Notes: a model not told the origin generated them from the sequence alone. DNA of 17,678 bases from Hydrogenophilales bacterium (GCA_016719465.1 JADJYY010000030.1:1-17678); one strand, 5' to 3'; counted from the first letter of the stretch, positions 7,976 to 15,936 are shown. Translations and numbers: made by a program.

Positions 7976-8419
7976 TTACTTGACGACCCGCAGTTGGGGC
8001 TTGCCCTTGGGGGGCTGGGGCGGCGACGGCTCATCTTCGCTTTCCTGGCCGGTCGCAGCGCTTTCGCCAGCGTCGATGGAGGCCATGGCATCCTCGTCAT
8101 CATCGGACAACAGGTGCTCGAAGCTCATGCCTTCTCCGGTTTCCTTGGCGTAGATGGCGAGGACGTTGCCGACGGGAACCTGGATGGCGTGGGAGGCGCC
8201 GCCGAATCGGGCGGAGAAGGTCACCCAGTCGTTGTCCATCTGGATGTTGCGCACGGCGCTGGGGCCCACGTTGAGGACGATCTGGCCAGCCTTGACATAG
8301 CCCTGGGGCACCTGGGTGCGGGCATCCACCCTGACGGTCAGGTAGGGGGTCAGGCCGCTGTCCACGCACCATTCGTAGAGGGCGCGCAGGAAATAGGGTT
8401 GCTGGGACAGCCCGCTCAA
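7976..8419 (-). CDS. sspB: ClpXP protease specificity-enhancing factor SspB
   Basis: An adaptor that binds ssrA-tagged proteins from stalled ribosomes and hands them to ClpXP. The folded domain runs from PYFLRALYEWCVDSGLTPYL through VPVGNVLAIYAKETGEGMSF. A long acidic, low-complexity linker follows, and the extreme C-terminus KPQLRVVK is the ClpX-docking motif. The open frame runs into sspA but the upstream residues there do not resemble SspB. The only sensible start is TTG at 8419, giving MSGLSQQPYFLRALYEW, seven bases after the sspA stop and with a weak ribosome site. That gives 147 residues, usual for the family. Translation is probably coupled to sspA. It is the last protein gene of the petABC-sspAB cluster. 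Confidence 0.9.
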   Translation of the reverse strand: MSGLSQQPYFLRALYEWCVDSGLTPYLTVRVDARTQVPQGYVKAGQIVLNVGPSAVRNIQMDNDWVTFSARFGGASHAIQVPVGNVLAIYAKETGEGMSFEHLLSDDDEDAMASIDAGESAATGQESEDEPSPPQPPKGKPQLRVVK

Positions 8420-8426
8420 GCTGGGC

Positions 8427-9026
8427 TCACTTGCGCATGGCTTTTTCGACCGGCGTGAGGGCCTCGATGAAGGCCGGCCGGGCGAACAGCCGCTCGGCAT
8501 ATTTCAGCAGCGGGGTGGCCTGCTTGGGCAGCTGGATGCCGTAATGGTCCAGGCGCCACAGCAGCGGGGCGATGGCCACGTCGAGCATGGAATACTCCTC
8601 GCCGAGCATGTACTTCTGCTTGGTGAAGATGGGCGCGATCTGGGTCAGGTTGTCGCGCACCAGGTTCCGGGCCTTTTCCGCGGCCTTGGGCGTGCCGTTG
8701 ACGATGTCGCCCAGGTGCGAGAACAGGTCGCTCTCGAAATTGTGCAGGAACAACCGGGCGCGGGCGCGCATGACCGGGTCGGCGGGCATCAGTTGGGGGT
8801 GCGGGAAGCGCTCGTCGATGTACTCGTTGATGATGTTGGACTCGTACAGGGTCAGATCCCGCTCCACCAGGATGGGAACCCGGTTGTAGGGGTTCATGGC
8901 GGCGATTTCGTCGGACTTGTCCTGGAGATCCACATCCTTGATGTCGAAATCCATGCCCTTTTCGTGCAGGACGATGCGGCAGCGCTGGCTGAAAGGGCAG
9001 GCGGTCCCGGAATATAAAATCATCAT
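8427..9026 (-). CDS. sspA: Stringent starvation protein A (SspA)
   Basis: An RNA-polymerase-associated protein with a glutathione-S-transferase fold that modulates transcription in starvation and acid stress. The 199-residue protein has the thioredoxin-like N-terminal domain MILYSGTACPFSQRCRIVLHE, the VPILVERDLTLYESNIINEYID segment that in GSTs forms the glutathione site, and the helical C-terminal domain ending LTPVEKAMRK. Two ATG codons lie back to back at the start (9026 and 9023); either may be used. It follows petC by about 20 bp on the same strand and precedes sspB, the standard order in beta- and gammaproteobacteria, so it is likely in the petABC transcript. Confidence 0.92.
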   Translation of the reverse strand: MMILYSGTACPFSQRCRIVLHEKGMDFDIKDVDLQDKSDEIAAMNPYNRVPILVERDLTLYESNIINEYIDERFPHPQLMPADPVMRARARLFLHNFESDLFSHLGDIVNGTPKAAEKARNLVRDNLTQIAPIFTKQKYMLGEEYSMLDVAIAPLLWRLDHYGIQLPKQATPLLKYAERLFARPAFIEALTPVEKAMRK

Positions 9027-9046
9027 TTGGCGTTCAACCTTGGTGC

Positions 9047-9778
9047 TTAGTGCACGTCTTTCCAGAATTCCTTCTTGAGGTAGAAGGCGACCACGTAAAA
9101 AATGCTCAGGAACAGAAGCACGGCCAGGCCGATATTCATGCGCTGGCTCTTGGCGGGTTCACCCATCCAGGCCAGGTAATTGACCAGATCGCCCACCAGG
9201 GCGTCGTACTCGGCGAGGGTGATCTTGCCGGGGACGGTCAGTTCCAGGCGTTCCATGACCTGGTGATCATGGCCGTCGGCGGTTTTCTCGGTGCGATAGA
9301 CCGGCGCCATCTGGCCCTGCAATTCGTGCAGGACATGGGGCATGCCGACCTTGTCGAAGACCGTGTTGTTCCAGCCGGTGGGGCGGGAATCGTCGCGATA
9401 GAAGCCGCGCAGATAGGTGTAGACCCAATCGGGCCCGCGGGAGCGGGCGATCACGGACAGGTCGGGCGGCGGGGCGCCGAACCACGCCTTGGCATCCTTG
9501 ATCTTCATGGCGACGCGCATGGTCTCGCCGGGCTTTTCCGCGGCGAACAGGAGGTTGTCCTTGATCTGGGGCTCGGTGAGGCCGAAATCCTGCATGCGGT
9601 TGTAGCGCATGTAGCTGGCGGCATGGCAGTTGAGGCAGTAGTTCACGAACACCCGGGCGCCGCGCTGCAGGGATTCCTGGTCGTTCGGGTTGACCGGCGC
9701 GTGGTCCAGATGAATGGCGGCGCCGGAGGCGAAGGCGGCGGTGGGCAGGGCGAGGAGCAGGAAAAGCAGTTTTTTCAT
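9047..9778 (-). CDS. petC: Cytochrome c1, bc1 complex heme subunit
   Basis: The c-type cytochrome subunit of the bc1 complex. It takes electrons from the Rieske protein and passes them to a soluble cytochrome c on the periplasmic side. The protein has 243 residues. Residues 1-17 are a signal peptide ending AFA. The heme attachment site CLNCH is at residues 48-52. A candidate Met axial ligand lies in the VGMPHVL segment. A C-terminal membrane anchor (about residues 214-234, NIGLAVLLFLSIFYVVAFYL) is followed by a positively charged tail. The start ATG overlaps the petB stop by four bases, so translation is coupled. All features are normal for betaproteobacteria. Confidence 0.95.
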   Translation of the reverse strand: MKKLLFLLLALPTAAFASGAAIHLDHAPVNPNDQESLQRGARVFVNYCLNCHAASYMRYNRMQDFGLTEPQIKDNLLFAAEKPGETMRVAMKIKDAKAWFGAPPPDLSVIARSRGPDWVYTYLRGFYRDDSRPTGWNNTVFDKVGMPHVLHELQGQMAPVYRTEKTADGHDHQVMERLELTVPGKITLAEYDALVGDLVNYLAWMGEPAKSQRMNIGLAVLLFLSIFYVVAFYLKKEFWKDVH

Positions 9779-11004
9779 TTCGTCGTCACCCTTTCCGGTA
9801 CAGGTTTGACGGAGTCATTCCTGGTGTACCAGGGCATCAGCAGGAAGAAGGCGAAATAGACCACGGACAGGACGCGGGCGATCCAGGTGTACAACTCGGT
9901 GGCCGGCAGGATGCCGAGGACGCCCAGGCCGACGAAGGCGATTACGAACAGGGCCAGGGCGATCTTGAACTTGGGACCGCGATAGCGGATGGATTTCACC
10001 GGCGATCTGTCCAGCCAGGGCAGGGCGAAGAAGATCAGCACCGCCACGCCCATCAGCGCCACGCCCGGGAACTGGGAGCCCAGGATGGGGGGCACCGCCC
10101 GCAGGATGGCGTAGTAGGGCGTGAAGTACCAGACCGGGGCGATGTGCTCGGGGGTCTTGAGGGAATCGGCCGGGATGAAGTTGTTGGCTTCCAGGAAGTA
10201 GCCGCCCATCTCCGGGGCGAAGAACAGGATGGCGGCGAACACCATGAGGAAGACCACCACGCCCAGGATGTCCTTGACCGTGTAGTAGGGGTGGAAGGGG
10301 ATGCCGTCCAGGGGCAGGTGGGTCTCGGGATCCTTGAGCTTCTTGATCTCGACGCCGTCCGGGTTGTTGGAGCCCACTTCGTGCAGGGCCAACAGATGGG
10401 CCACCACCAGGCCCAGCAGCACCAGGGGCAGGGCGATGACGTGGAAGGCGAAGAAGCGGTTCAGGGTGGCGTCGCCGATCACGTAGTCGCCCCGGATCCA
10501 GATGGACAGGTCCTCGCCGATGAGCGGGATGGCGGCGAACAGGTTGATGATCACCTGGGCGCCCCAGTAGGACATCTGGCCCCAGGGCAGCAGGTAGCCC
10601 ATGAAGGCTTCGCCCATGAGCACCAGGTAGATGATCACGCCGAAGATCCAGATCAGTTCGCGCGGCTGCCGGTAGGAACCGTAGATCAGGCCGCGGAACA
10701 TGTGCAGGTAGACCACCACGAAGAACATGGAGGCGCCGGTGGAGTGGATGTAGCGGATCAGCCAGCCGTAATCCACGTCGCGCATGATGTACTCGACGGA
10801 GGCGAAGGCCAGTTCCGCGTCCGGCTTGTAATGCATGGTCAGGAAGATGCCGGAGACGATCTGGATCACCAGCACCAGCAAGGCCAGGGAGCCGAAGAAG
10901 TACCAGAAGTTGAAGTTTTTCGGCGCGTAGTACTCGGACAGGTGCGCCTTGTAGGAGGCGGTGAGCGGGAAACGCTCATCAATCCAGTTCAGTAGTTTTT
11001 GCAT
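9775..11004 (-). CDS. petB: Cytochrome b, bc1 complex
   Basis: The membrane core of the bc1 complex, which oxidises ubiquinol and carries both b hemes. The 409-residue protein is full length with about eight hydrophobic helices. Heme ligands are His87 and His101 in the second helix (IRYIHSTGASMF...YLHMFR) and His188 and His203 in the fourth. The latter pair is 15 apart, as in cytochromes b with an extra residue in that helix. The quinol-site motif that is PEWY in many organisms reads PVWY here (residues 290-293). The ATG at 11004 has AAGGGAAG upstream on the coding strand. It lies 22 bp after petA and overlaps petC, so the three form one operon. Confidence 0.95.
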   Translation of the reverse strand: MQKLLNWIDERFPLTASYKAHLSEYYAPKNFNFWYFFGSLALLVLVIQIVSGIFLTMHYKPDAELAFASVEYIMRDVDYGWLIRYIHSTGASMFFVVVYLHMFRGLIYGSYRQPRELIWIFGVIIYLVLMGEAFMGYLLPWGQMSYWGAQVIINLFAAIPLIGEDLSIWIRGDYVIGDATLNRFFAFHVIALPLVLLGLVVAHLLALHEVGSNNPDGVEIKKLKDPETHLPLDGIPFHPYYTVKDILGVVVFLMVFAAILFFAPEMGGYFLEANNFIPADSLKTPEHIAPVWYFTPYYAILRAVPPILGSQFPGVALMGVAVLIFFALPWLDRSPVKSIRYRGPKFKIALALFVIAFVGLGVLGILPATELYTWIARVLSVVYFAFFLLMPWYTRNDSVKPVPERVTTK

Positions 11005-11026
11005 TGCTGAATTCTTCCCTTCGATA

Positions 11027-11626
11027 TCAGGCTGCCGCGCCCTGGTCCTCGCCGATCAGCACCCTGGTTTCGGACAGGTACTTGTGGGGCGGGATGACCA
11101 GGTTGGTCGGGGCAGGCGAACCGTTGTACACGCGCGCGGCCAGGTCGAAGCGGGAACCGTGGCAGGGGCAGAACCAGCCGCCGCTCCAGTCCGCGCCCAG
11201 GTCGGCGGGGCCGATTTCCTTGCGGAAGGTGGGGGAGCAGCCCAGGTGGGTGCAGATGCCCACCACGATCAGGTATTCGGGCTTGATGGAGCGGGTGGGG
11301 TTCTTGCAGTAGTCGGGTTGCTGGGCGGTGTTCTCGGACGCGGCGTCGGTCAGCTTGTCATCGTTCTTGGCCAGCATGTCGAGCATTTCCTTGGTGCGGT
11401 TCACCACCCATACGGGTTTGCCGCGCCACTCGACGGCCAGCAGCATGCCGGGTTCCACTTTCGACAGATCCACTTCCACCGGGGCGCCGGCGGCCTTGGC
11501 CCGGGCGCTGGGCATCATGCTCAGCACGAAGGGCGATGCCACGCCGAGGGCGGCCACGCCTCCCACGGCCGAACTCATGGTCACCAGAAAGCGGCGTTTG
11601 GAAGGATCAACGCTCAGTTCACTCAT
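11027..11626 (-). CDS. petA: Ubiquinol-cytochrome c reductase Rieske iron-sulfur subunit
   Basis: The Rieske [2Fe-2S] subunit, which shuttles electrons from quinol to cytochrome c1. The 199-residue protein starts at the ATG at 11626 (MSELSVDPSKRRFLV); the frame is open further upstream but that sequence is not conserved-looking. SKRRFLV is a twin-arginine export signal, followed by the uncleaved membrane anchor at about residues 17-40. The cluster-binding boxes are CTHLGC (125-130) and CPCHGS (153-158), with ligands Cys125, His127, Cys153 and His156 and the disulfide pair Cys130 and Cys155. It is the first gene of petABC, and the promoter must lie in the 209-bp gap shared with the divergent protease gene. 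Confidence 0.95.
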   Translation of the reverse strand: MSELSVDPSKRRFLVTMSSAVGGVAALGVASPFVLSMMPSARAKAAGAPVEVDLSKVEPGMLLAVEWRGKPVWVVNRTKEMLDMLAKNDDKLTDAASENTAQQPDYCKNPTRSIKPEYLIVVGICTHLGCSPTFRKEIGPADLGADWSGGWFCPCHGSRFDLAARVYNGSPAPTNLVIPPHKYLSETRVLIGEDQGAAA

Positions 11627-11730
11627 AAATTCGGTCCCGCCGGATGGATGAAATGTTCTTGGGTAATCGGGTTGTGGGAACGGGATATGCCGATCGCATT
11701 CACAACGATGCCCATTTTTCAAAAGCCGGC

Positions 11731-11760
11731 ATTTTACAGTTAAACATGGTCTAACTTAAA
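11731..11760 (-). promoter_or_regulatory. Candidate petABC promoter
   Basis: Read on the minus strand, TTTAAG (11755-11760) and TAAAAT (11731-11736) are 18 bp apart, resembling a sigma-70 -35/-10 pair about 105 bp upstream of petA. The match is imperfect and other positions in the gap are possible. Confidence 0.3.
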
Positions 11761-11801
11761 GCCTGGATTTGAAGCGAGGGCTCAAGCCGGGGGCGCTGCG
11801 C

Positions 11802-11807
11802 TAGAAT
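11802..11807 (+). promoter_or_regulatory. Candidate -10 box of the HtrA-type protease gene
   Basis: TAGAAT lies 28 bp upstream of the protease ATG, so a transcript would have a short leader. No good -35 hexamer is seen at the standard spacing, so this is a weak call. Confidence 0.3.
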
Positions 11808-11835
11808 CAGCGGGTTTTTCGCGCCTTGAGAACCC

Positions 11836-13002
11836 ATGCACAAGGTCTGGCTGATATTCGCGCAATTCGTCGCGGCGCTGGTGGTGGTCGCCGCCGCGTT
11901 GTTCGCCCTGGACCGCTTCATCCCCGGTCTGCTGCCCGCCGATGACGGCGCCATCACCATCCGGGAGGTGGCGGGCGCGGCCGGCGTCGCCCCCGCGCCG
12001 TCCACGTTCGCCGACGCCGCGGCCAAGTCACGGCCGGCGGTGGTGAACATCTTCACCAGCAAGCAGGTTCGCGCCCCGCGCACCCCGTTCATGGACGATC
12101 CCGCCTTCCGCCGCTTCTTCGGCGACAACCTCCCCATGCACAATCGCCCCCAGCGGGTTTCCAACCTGGGCTCCGGCGTCATCGTCAGCCAGGATGGTTT
12201 CATCCTGACCAATCACCACGTCATCGAGGCGGCGGATGAGATCCAGGTGGCGTTGCCGGACGGCAAGACCCTGGAAGCCGTGGTCGTCGGCACCGATCCG
12301 GACACCGACCTGGCGGTGCTGAAGGTCAAGCACGACCACTTGCCGGCCATTTCCTTCGCCAAGGCGGAAACCCTGCGGGTCGGCGACGTGGTGCTGGCCA
12401 TCGGCAATCCCTTCGGCGTGGGACAGGCCGTGACCATGGGCATCGTTTCCGCCCTGGGCCGCAGCCATCTGGGCATCAACACCTTCGAGAACTACATCCA
12501 GACCGACGCGGCCATCAATCCGGGCAATTCCGGGGGCGCGCTGGTGGACGCGTCCGGCAACCTGATCGGCATCAACACGGCCATCTACTCCCGCTCCGGC
12601 GGCAACCTGGGCATCGGATTCGCCATTCCCGTGTCCATCGTGCGCCAGGTCATGGAGCAGATCATCGCCCATGGCGCCGTGGTCCGGGGCTGGGTGGGCA
12701 TCGAGGTGCAGGAGATCACGCCGGAAATCGCCGAATCCTTCAGCCTGAAATCGACGGCGGGCGCCCTGATCGCCGGCGTGTTGCGGGGCGGGCCCGCGGA
12801 CCGGGCCGGCATTCGCCCGGGGGATGTGCTGGTGGGGGTGGGCGACAAGCCGGTGATGGATTCCACGTCGCTGCTCAACCTCATCGCCGTGCTCGCCCCC
12901 GGCAAGGCGGTCCAGCTCCGACTGATCCGCGATCAGGTCGAGATGCGGCTCATGGTGACCGTGGAAAAACGCCCGGCGCCGCAGAAGACGGCCCGGGAAT
13001 AG
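11836..13002 (+). CDS. DegS/AlgW-type membrane-anchored serine protease, one PDZ domain
   Basis: A periplasmic trypsin-fold protease of the HtrA family. Its N-terminus is one uncleaved membrane segment (about residues 4-26). The protease domain carries His128 (TNHHVIE), Asp158 (DTDLAVL) and Ser232 (NPGNSGGA). A single PDZ domain follows at about residues 285-375 (VRGWVGIEVQEIT...GIRPGDVLVGVGDKPV). The 388-residue length, anchor and single PDZ match DegS/AlgW rather than DegP/DegQ, which have two PDZ domains and a cleavable signal. DegS and AlgW sense misfolded outer-membrane proteins and start RseA/MucA cleavage. That role here is inference, since no sigma-E or anti-sigma gene is in the window. 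It is divergent from petA, a common betaproteobacterial arrangement. Confidence 0.9.
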   Translation: MHKVWLIFAQFVAALVVVAAALFALDRFIPGLLPADDGAITIREVAGAAGVAPAPSTFADAAAKSRPAVVNIFTSKQVRAPRTPFMDDPAFRRFFGDNLPMHNRPQRVSNLGSGVIVSQDGFILTNHHVIEAADEIQVALPDGKTLEAVVVGTDPDTDLAVLKVKHDHLPAISFAKAETLRVGDVVLAIGNPFGVGQAVTMGIVSALGRSHLGINTFENYIQTDAAINPGNSGGALVDASGNLIGINTAIYSRSGGNLGIGFAIPVSIVRQVMEQIIAHGAVVRGWVGIEVQEITPEIAESFSLKSTAGALIAGVLRGGPADRAGIRPGDVLVGVGDKPVMDSTSLLNLIAVLAPGKAVQLRLIRDQVEMRLMVTVEKRPAPQKTARE

Positions 13003-13140
13003 CCCTCTCCTCCAGACCCGGCGTTCGCCGTCGGGCTTCGCGCATGGCGGCCGATACCGCCGCTCGGAATCGCCGGGCTCGCGGTTCGGGTGGCGACATC
13101 AGCCCTTTCACTCCCCAAGGGACCGACCCCGGCCCGGCCA

Positions 13141-13533
13141 TCAGGCGTAGCTCTTCATCGCCTTTCGCCGGCCCGGCTTCTTCTTCATGATCACCACGCC
13201 CTTCACCGCGTCCAGCCCGTCGATGGGGATGTTGGGGTAGAGGGTGTTGAGGGGCCTGAGCATCCAGCCTTCCGGATGCTTCACCAGTTGGCGGAAGATG
13301 TGTTCGTCGTTGGCGAAGGCCACCACGAAGGACCCGTCCCGGGCCACGCCCTCCGGCTCCACCACGATGATCTCGCCTTCCTCGAACTCGGGCAGCATGG
13401 AATCCCCCAGCACCATCAGGGCATAGGGCTCGCCGCTGGCGCAGGCGGAGGCGGCCAGGTCCTCCTCCGGGCGCGTTTCCGTCGCGGGCTTGACGGGAAT
13501 GGGGAAGGGTTTCCGCGTTGTCTTGTGGGTCAT
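13141..13533 (-). CDS. S24/LexA-fold peptidase-like protein lacking the catalytic lysine
   Basis: A 130-residue protein with the C-terminal fold of LexA and UmuD but no DNA-binding domain. The nucleophile region GDSMLPEFEEGEIIVVEP has Ser45 in the LexA serine position. In LexA the partner lysine sits in DEVTVKRL; here the aligned stretch DEHIFRQL has Arg81 at that position. The Ser/Lys dyad is thus incomplete and self-cleavage is doubtful. I believe related betaproteobacterial proteins share this, but that is recollection and not something I could check. The basic tail KKKPGRRKAMKSY may bind nucleic acid or a partner. The ATG at 13533 overlaps the mutL stop by one base (TAATG) with GAGGAAAG before it, so it is coupled to mutL. 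An upstream in-frame start at 13608 lies inside mutL and is less likely. The function is unknown. Confidence 0.8.
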   Translation of the reverse strand: MTHKTTRKPFPIPVKPATETRPEEDLAASACASGEPYALMVLGDSMLPEFEEGEIIVVEPEGVARDGSFVVAFANDEHIFRQLVKHPEGWMLRPLNTLYPNIPIDGLDAVKGVVIMKKKPGRRKAMKSYA

Positions 13534-15323
13534 TACTTTCCTCGCATGAACATCCGGTCCAGGTCCGCCAGCGTCAGTTGAAACCAGGTGGGCCGGCCGT
13601 GGTTGCATTGGTCCGCCCGCTCGGTGGCTTCCATGTCGCGCAGCAGGGCGTTCATCTCCGGCAGGGTCAGGCGGCGGTGGGCGCGCACCGCGCCGTGGCA
13701 GGCCATGGTGGCCAGCAGTTCGTCACGGCGCGCGGTCATGGCCTCGCTTATGCCGAATTCCCGCGTCTCTTTCAACACCTCCCGCGCCAGGGTTTCCGCT
13801 TCGGCATCCTTCAACATGGCGGGCAGGGCGCGTACCGCCAGGTGGGTGGGGGAGACCGGGGCGATCTCGAAGCCCATCTCGCCCAGGCCGTCCCGGGCTT
13901 CCTCGGCGGCGGCCATTTCCAGGGGCGTGGCCTGGAACACCAGGGGGATGAGCAGGGGCTGGCTGGCCATCTGCCGCCGGTCCAGGGCCTGCTTGAGGCG
14001 TTCGTAGAGGATGCGTTCGTGGGCGGCGTGCATGTCCACCACCACCAGTCCCTTGTCGTTCTCGGCCAGGATGTAGATGCCGGAAAGCTGCCCCAGGGCG
14101 TAGCCGAGGGGCTGGGAGCCAGGAGCAAGGGGCAAGGGGCAAGGGGCAAGGGGTTGGGCGGAGGGCTGGGCAGGCGCGGCTGGAGACGCTCCGGGCGCCA
14201 GGGCATCGGTCACCATCCGGTAATAGGTGGCCGGCTCCCCGGCGTGAAGCGGCAGCGCGGCCGTCGCGCCCCCCCGGAACGCGTTCCGCTCGGCGGGCGC
14301 GGGGGGCTGGCCACCTTGCTCCTTGCCCCTTGCCCCTTGTGCCTGGCCCAGACCCCGCTCCAGCACATGGAACACGAACTGGTGCACCCCACGCCCCTCC
14401 CTGAAGCGCACCTCGGTCTTGGCCGGGTGCACGTTCACGTCCACGCCTTCCGGCGGCAGTTCCAGGAACAGCGCGAAGGCCGGATGGCGGTCGTGGTGCA
14501 GCACGTCCCGGTAGGCCTCGCGGATGGCGTGGGCCAGCAATTTATCCCGCACGAAGCGGCCGTTGACGAACAGGTACTGGGCGTCGCGCCCGGCCCGGGA
14601 ATAGGCGGGCAGGCCGGCCAGGCCGAACAGGCGCAGAGGGCCGGCGGATTCATCCAGGGCGCGGGCGGCCGCCGCGAAGTCCTCGCCCAGCACTTCCAGG
14701 GCGCGGGCCTGCCAGTCGGAAACGGGAAAACGCCGCGATACCTTGCCGTTGTGGGAAAGGGTGAAGGCGCATTCCGGATGGGCCAGGGCCAGGCGGCGCA
14801 GGGTCTCGTCGCAATGGCCGTATTCGGTGGCGGCAGTCTTGAGGAATTTGCGCCGGGCCGGGGTATTGAAGAACAGGTCCCGGGCCTCCACCACGGTGCC
14901 CCGGCCCAGGGCGGCGGGCTCGGGCGCCCCCAGCAGGCCGTCCAGGGCACCGATCCTCCAGGCGTGGGGCTGGCCCCCGGCGCGGCTGCTGACCGTCACC
15001 CGCGCCACGGCGGCGATGCTGGCCAGGGCCTCGCCGCGGAAGCCCAGGCTGACCACCCGCTCCAGGTCCCCCAGGCTGGCGATCTTGCTGGTGGCGTGGC
15101 GGGTCAGGGCCAGGGGCAGGTCATCCGGGCCGATGCCGGCGCCGTCGTCCGCCACCCGGATCAGCTTGATGCCGCCTTCCTCCAGGTCCACCCGGATATC
15201 CCGGGCGCCCGCGTCCAGGCTGTTCTCCAGCAGTTCCTTGAGGGCCGAGGCCGGCCGCTCCACCACCTCGCCGGCGGCGATCTGGGAGACGAGCAGGTCG
15301 GGAAGGAGGTGGATGGCGGGCAT
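13533..15323 (-). CDS. mutL: DNA mismatch repair protein MutL (endonuclease type)
   Basis: MutL links MutS mismatch recognition to strand incision. The N-terminal GHKL ATPase has ELLENSLDAGA, DDGAGI, TRHATSKI and GFRGEA (residues 30-99). The C-terminal domain carries DMHAAHERILYE (from residue 430), which fits the DxHAx2Ex4E metal-binding endonuclease motif, plus ACHGAVRAH and CNHGRP. This is therefore the nicking MutL of bacteria without MutH. I chose the ATG at 15323 (MPAIHLLPDLLVSQIAAGE) because family members start at this point; ATGs at 15332 and 15344 are alternatives and none has a strong ribosome site. The protein has 596 residues. The proline/alanine-rich linker (about 324-408) is partly encoded by 7-bp tandem repeats. 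Translation is coupled to the S24-like gene downstream. Confidence 0.93.
   Translation of the reverse strand: MPAIHLLPDLLVSQIAAGEVVERPASALKELLENSLDAGARDIRVDLEEGGIKLIRVADDGAGIGPDDLPLALTRHATSKIASLGDLERVVSLGFRGEALASIAAVARVTVSSRAGGQPHAWRIGALDGLLGAPEPAALGRGTVVEARDLFFNTPARRKFLKTAATEYGHCDETLRRLALAHPECAFTLSHNGKVSRRFPVSDWQARALEVLGEDFAAAARALDESAGPLRLFGLAGLPAYSRAGRDAQYLFVNGRFVRDKLLAHAIREAYRDVLHHDRHPAFALFLELPPEGVDVNVHPAKTEVRFREGRGVHQFVFHVLERGLGQAQGARGKEQGGQPPAPAERNAFRGGATAALPLHAGEPATYYRMVTDALAPGASPAAPAQPSAQPLAPCPLPLAPGSQPLGYALGQLSGIYILAENDKGLVVVDMHAAHERILYERLKQALDRRQMASQPLLIPLVFQATPLEMAAAEEARDGLGEMGFEIAPVSPTHLAVRALPAMLKDAEAETLAREVLKETREFGISEAMTARRDELLATMACHGAVRAHRRLTLPEMNALLRDMEATERADQCNHGRPTWFQLTLADLDRMFMRGK
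14126..14153 (+). repeat. 4 x 7-bp tandem repeat (CAAGGGG) inside mutL
   Basis: Four perfect head-to-tail copies of CAAGGGG occupy 28 bp and encode part of the MutL linker (LAPCPLPLAP on the coding strand). Because the unit is 7 bp, adding or losing one copy shifts the mutL frame. Confidence 0.95.
14319..14339 (-). repeat. Inverted copy of the CAAGGGG repeat in mutL
   Basis: Two perfect CCCCTTG units (14326-14332 and 14333-14339) plus one imperfect unit (14319-14325). The reverse complement matches 14126-14146 at 20 of 21 positions, forming an inverted repeat about 170 bp apart. It encodes GARGKEQG in the MutL linker. Confidence 0.85.
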
Positions 15324-15443
15324 GGCCGGCATTTTAACGGGCATGTCCGGATGAGGGCCGGGAGATGCGTGAAGACCCGGGTGGCCCATCCCGGCGGGAT
15401 GGCGTTCAGCCAGTCCGATGCATGGGTTCGATGGGCTAGGAAA

Positions 15444-15920
15444 TCAGTCGCTTTTCCAGTGCCCGGACTTGCCGCCCAGCTTTTCCACGAGGCGCACGGA
15501 TTCGATCACCATGCCCCGGTCCACGGCCTTGCACATGTCGTAGATGGTGAGCAGGGCGACGCTGGCGGCGGTGAGGGCTTCCATTTCCACGCCGGTGCGG
15601 CCTACCGTCTCGGCCATGGCGCTGCACTCGATGGCATGGGCGGGCTCGTCCAGGCTGAAATCAACCGTCACCTTGGTGAGGGGAATGGGGTGGCACAAGG
15701 GGATCAGGTCGGCGGTGCGCTTGGCGGCCATGATGCCGGCCAGGCGGGCCACGCCCAGCACGTCGCCTTTCTTGGCGGCGCCGTCGCGGATCATGGCCAG
15801 GGTTTCCGGACGCATGACGATGCGGCCCGCGGTGACCGCCACCCGTCGGGTCTCGGCCTTTTCGCCGACGCCAACCATGATGGCGCGGCCCTGCTCGTCG
15901 AAATGGGTGAAGTCGTTCAT
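15444..15920 (-). CDS. moaC: Cyclic pyranopterin monophosphate synthase MoaC
   Basis: Molybdenum cofactor synthesis: MoaC, acting after MoaA, converts the GTP-derived cyclic nucleotide to cyclic pyranopterin monophosphate. The 158-residue protein has the standard length. Family segments are FTHFDEQGRAIMVGVGEKAET, KGDVLGVARLAGIMAAKRT, the active-site DLIPLCHPIPL, GVEMEALTAASVALLTIYDMCKA and the C-terminal KLGGKSGHW. I chose the ATG at 15920 (MNDFTHFD), where homology begins. The frame is open far upstream, but that is antisense to bepA. No other moa gene is in the window, so moaC stands alone here, divergent from bepA with 60 bp between them. Confidence 0.93.
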   Translation of the reverse strand: MNDFTHFDEQGRAIMVGVGEKAETRRVAVTAGRIVMRPETLAMIRDGAAKKGDVLGVARLAGIMAAKRTADLIPLCHPIPLTKVTVDFSLDEPAHAIECSAMAETVGRTGVEMEALTAASVALLTIYDMCKAVDRGMVIESVRLVEKLGGKSGHWKSD

Positions 15921-15936
15921 GGCGGTGGCGCTTGCC

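Noticed and set aside
10144..10995. Plus-strand frame of 283 codons opposite petB
   Set aside because: Antisense shadow of cytochrome b, low-complexity composition.
13003..13140. Terminator between the protease gene and the S24-like gene
   Set aside because: A small CGGCG/CGCCG hairpin is present near 13019-13030 but its loop is only two bases and no T-run follows.
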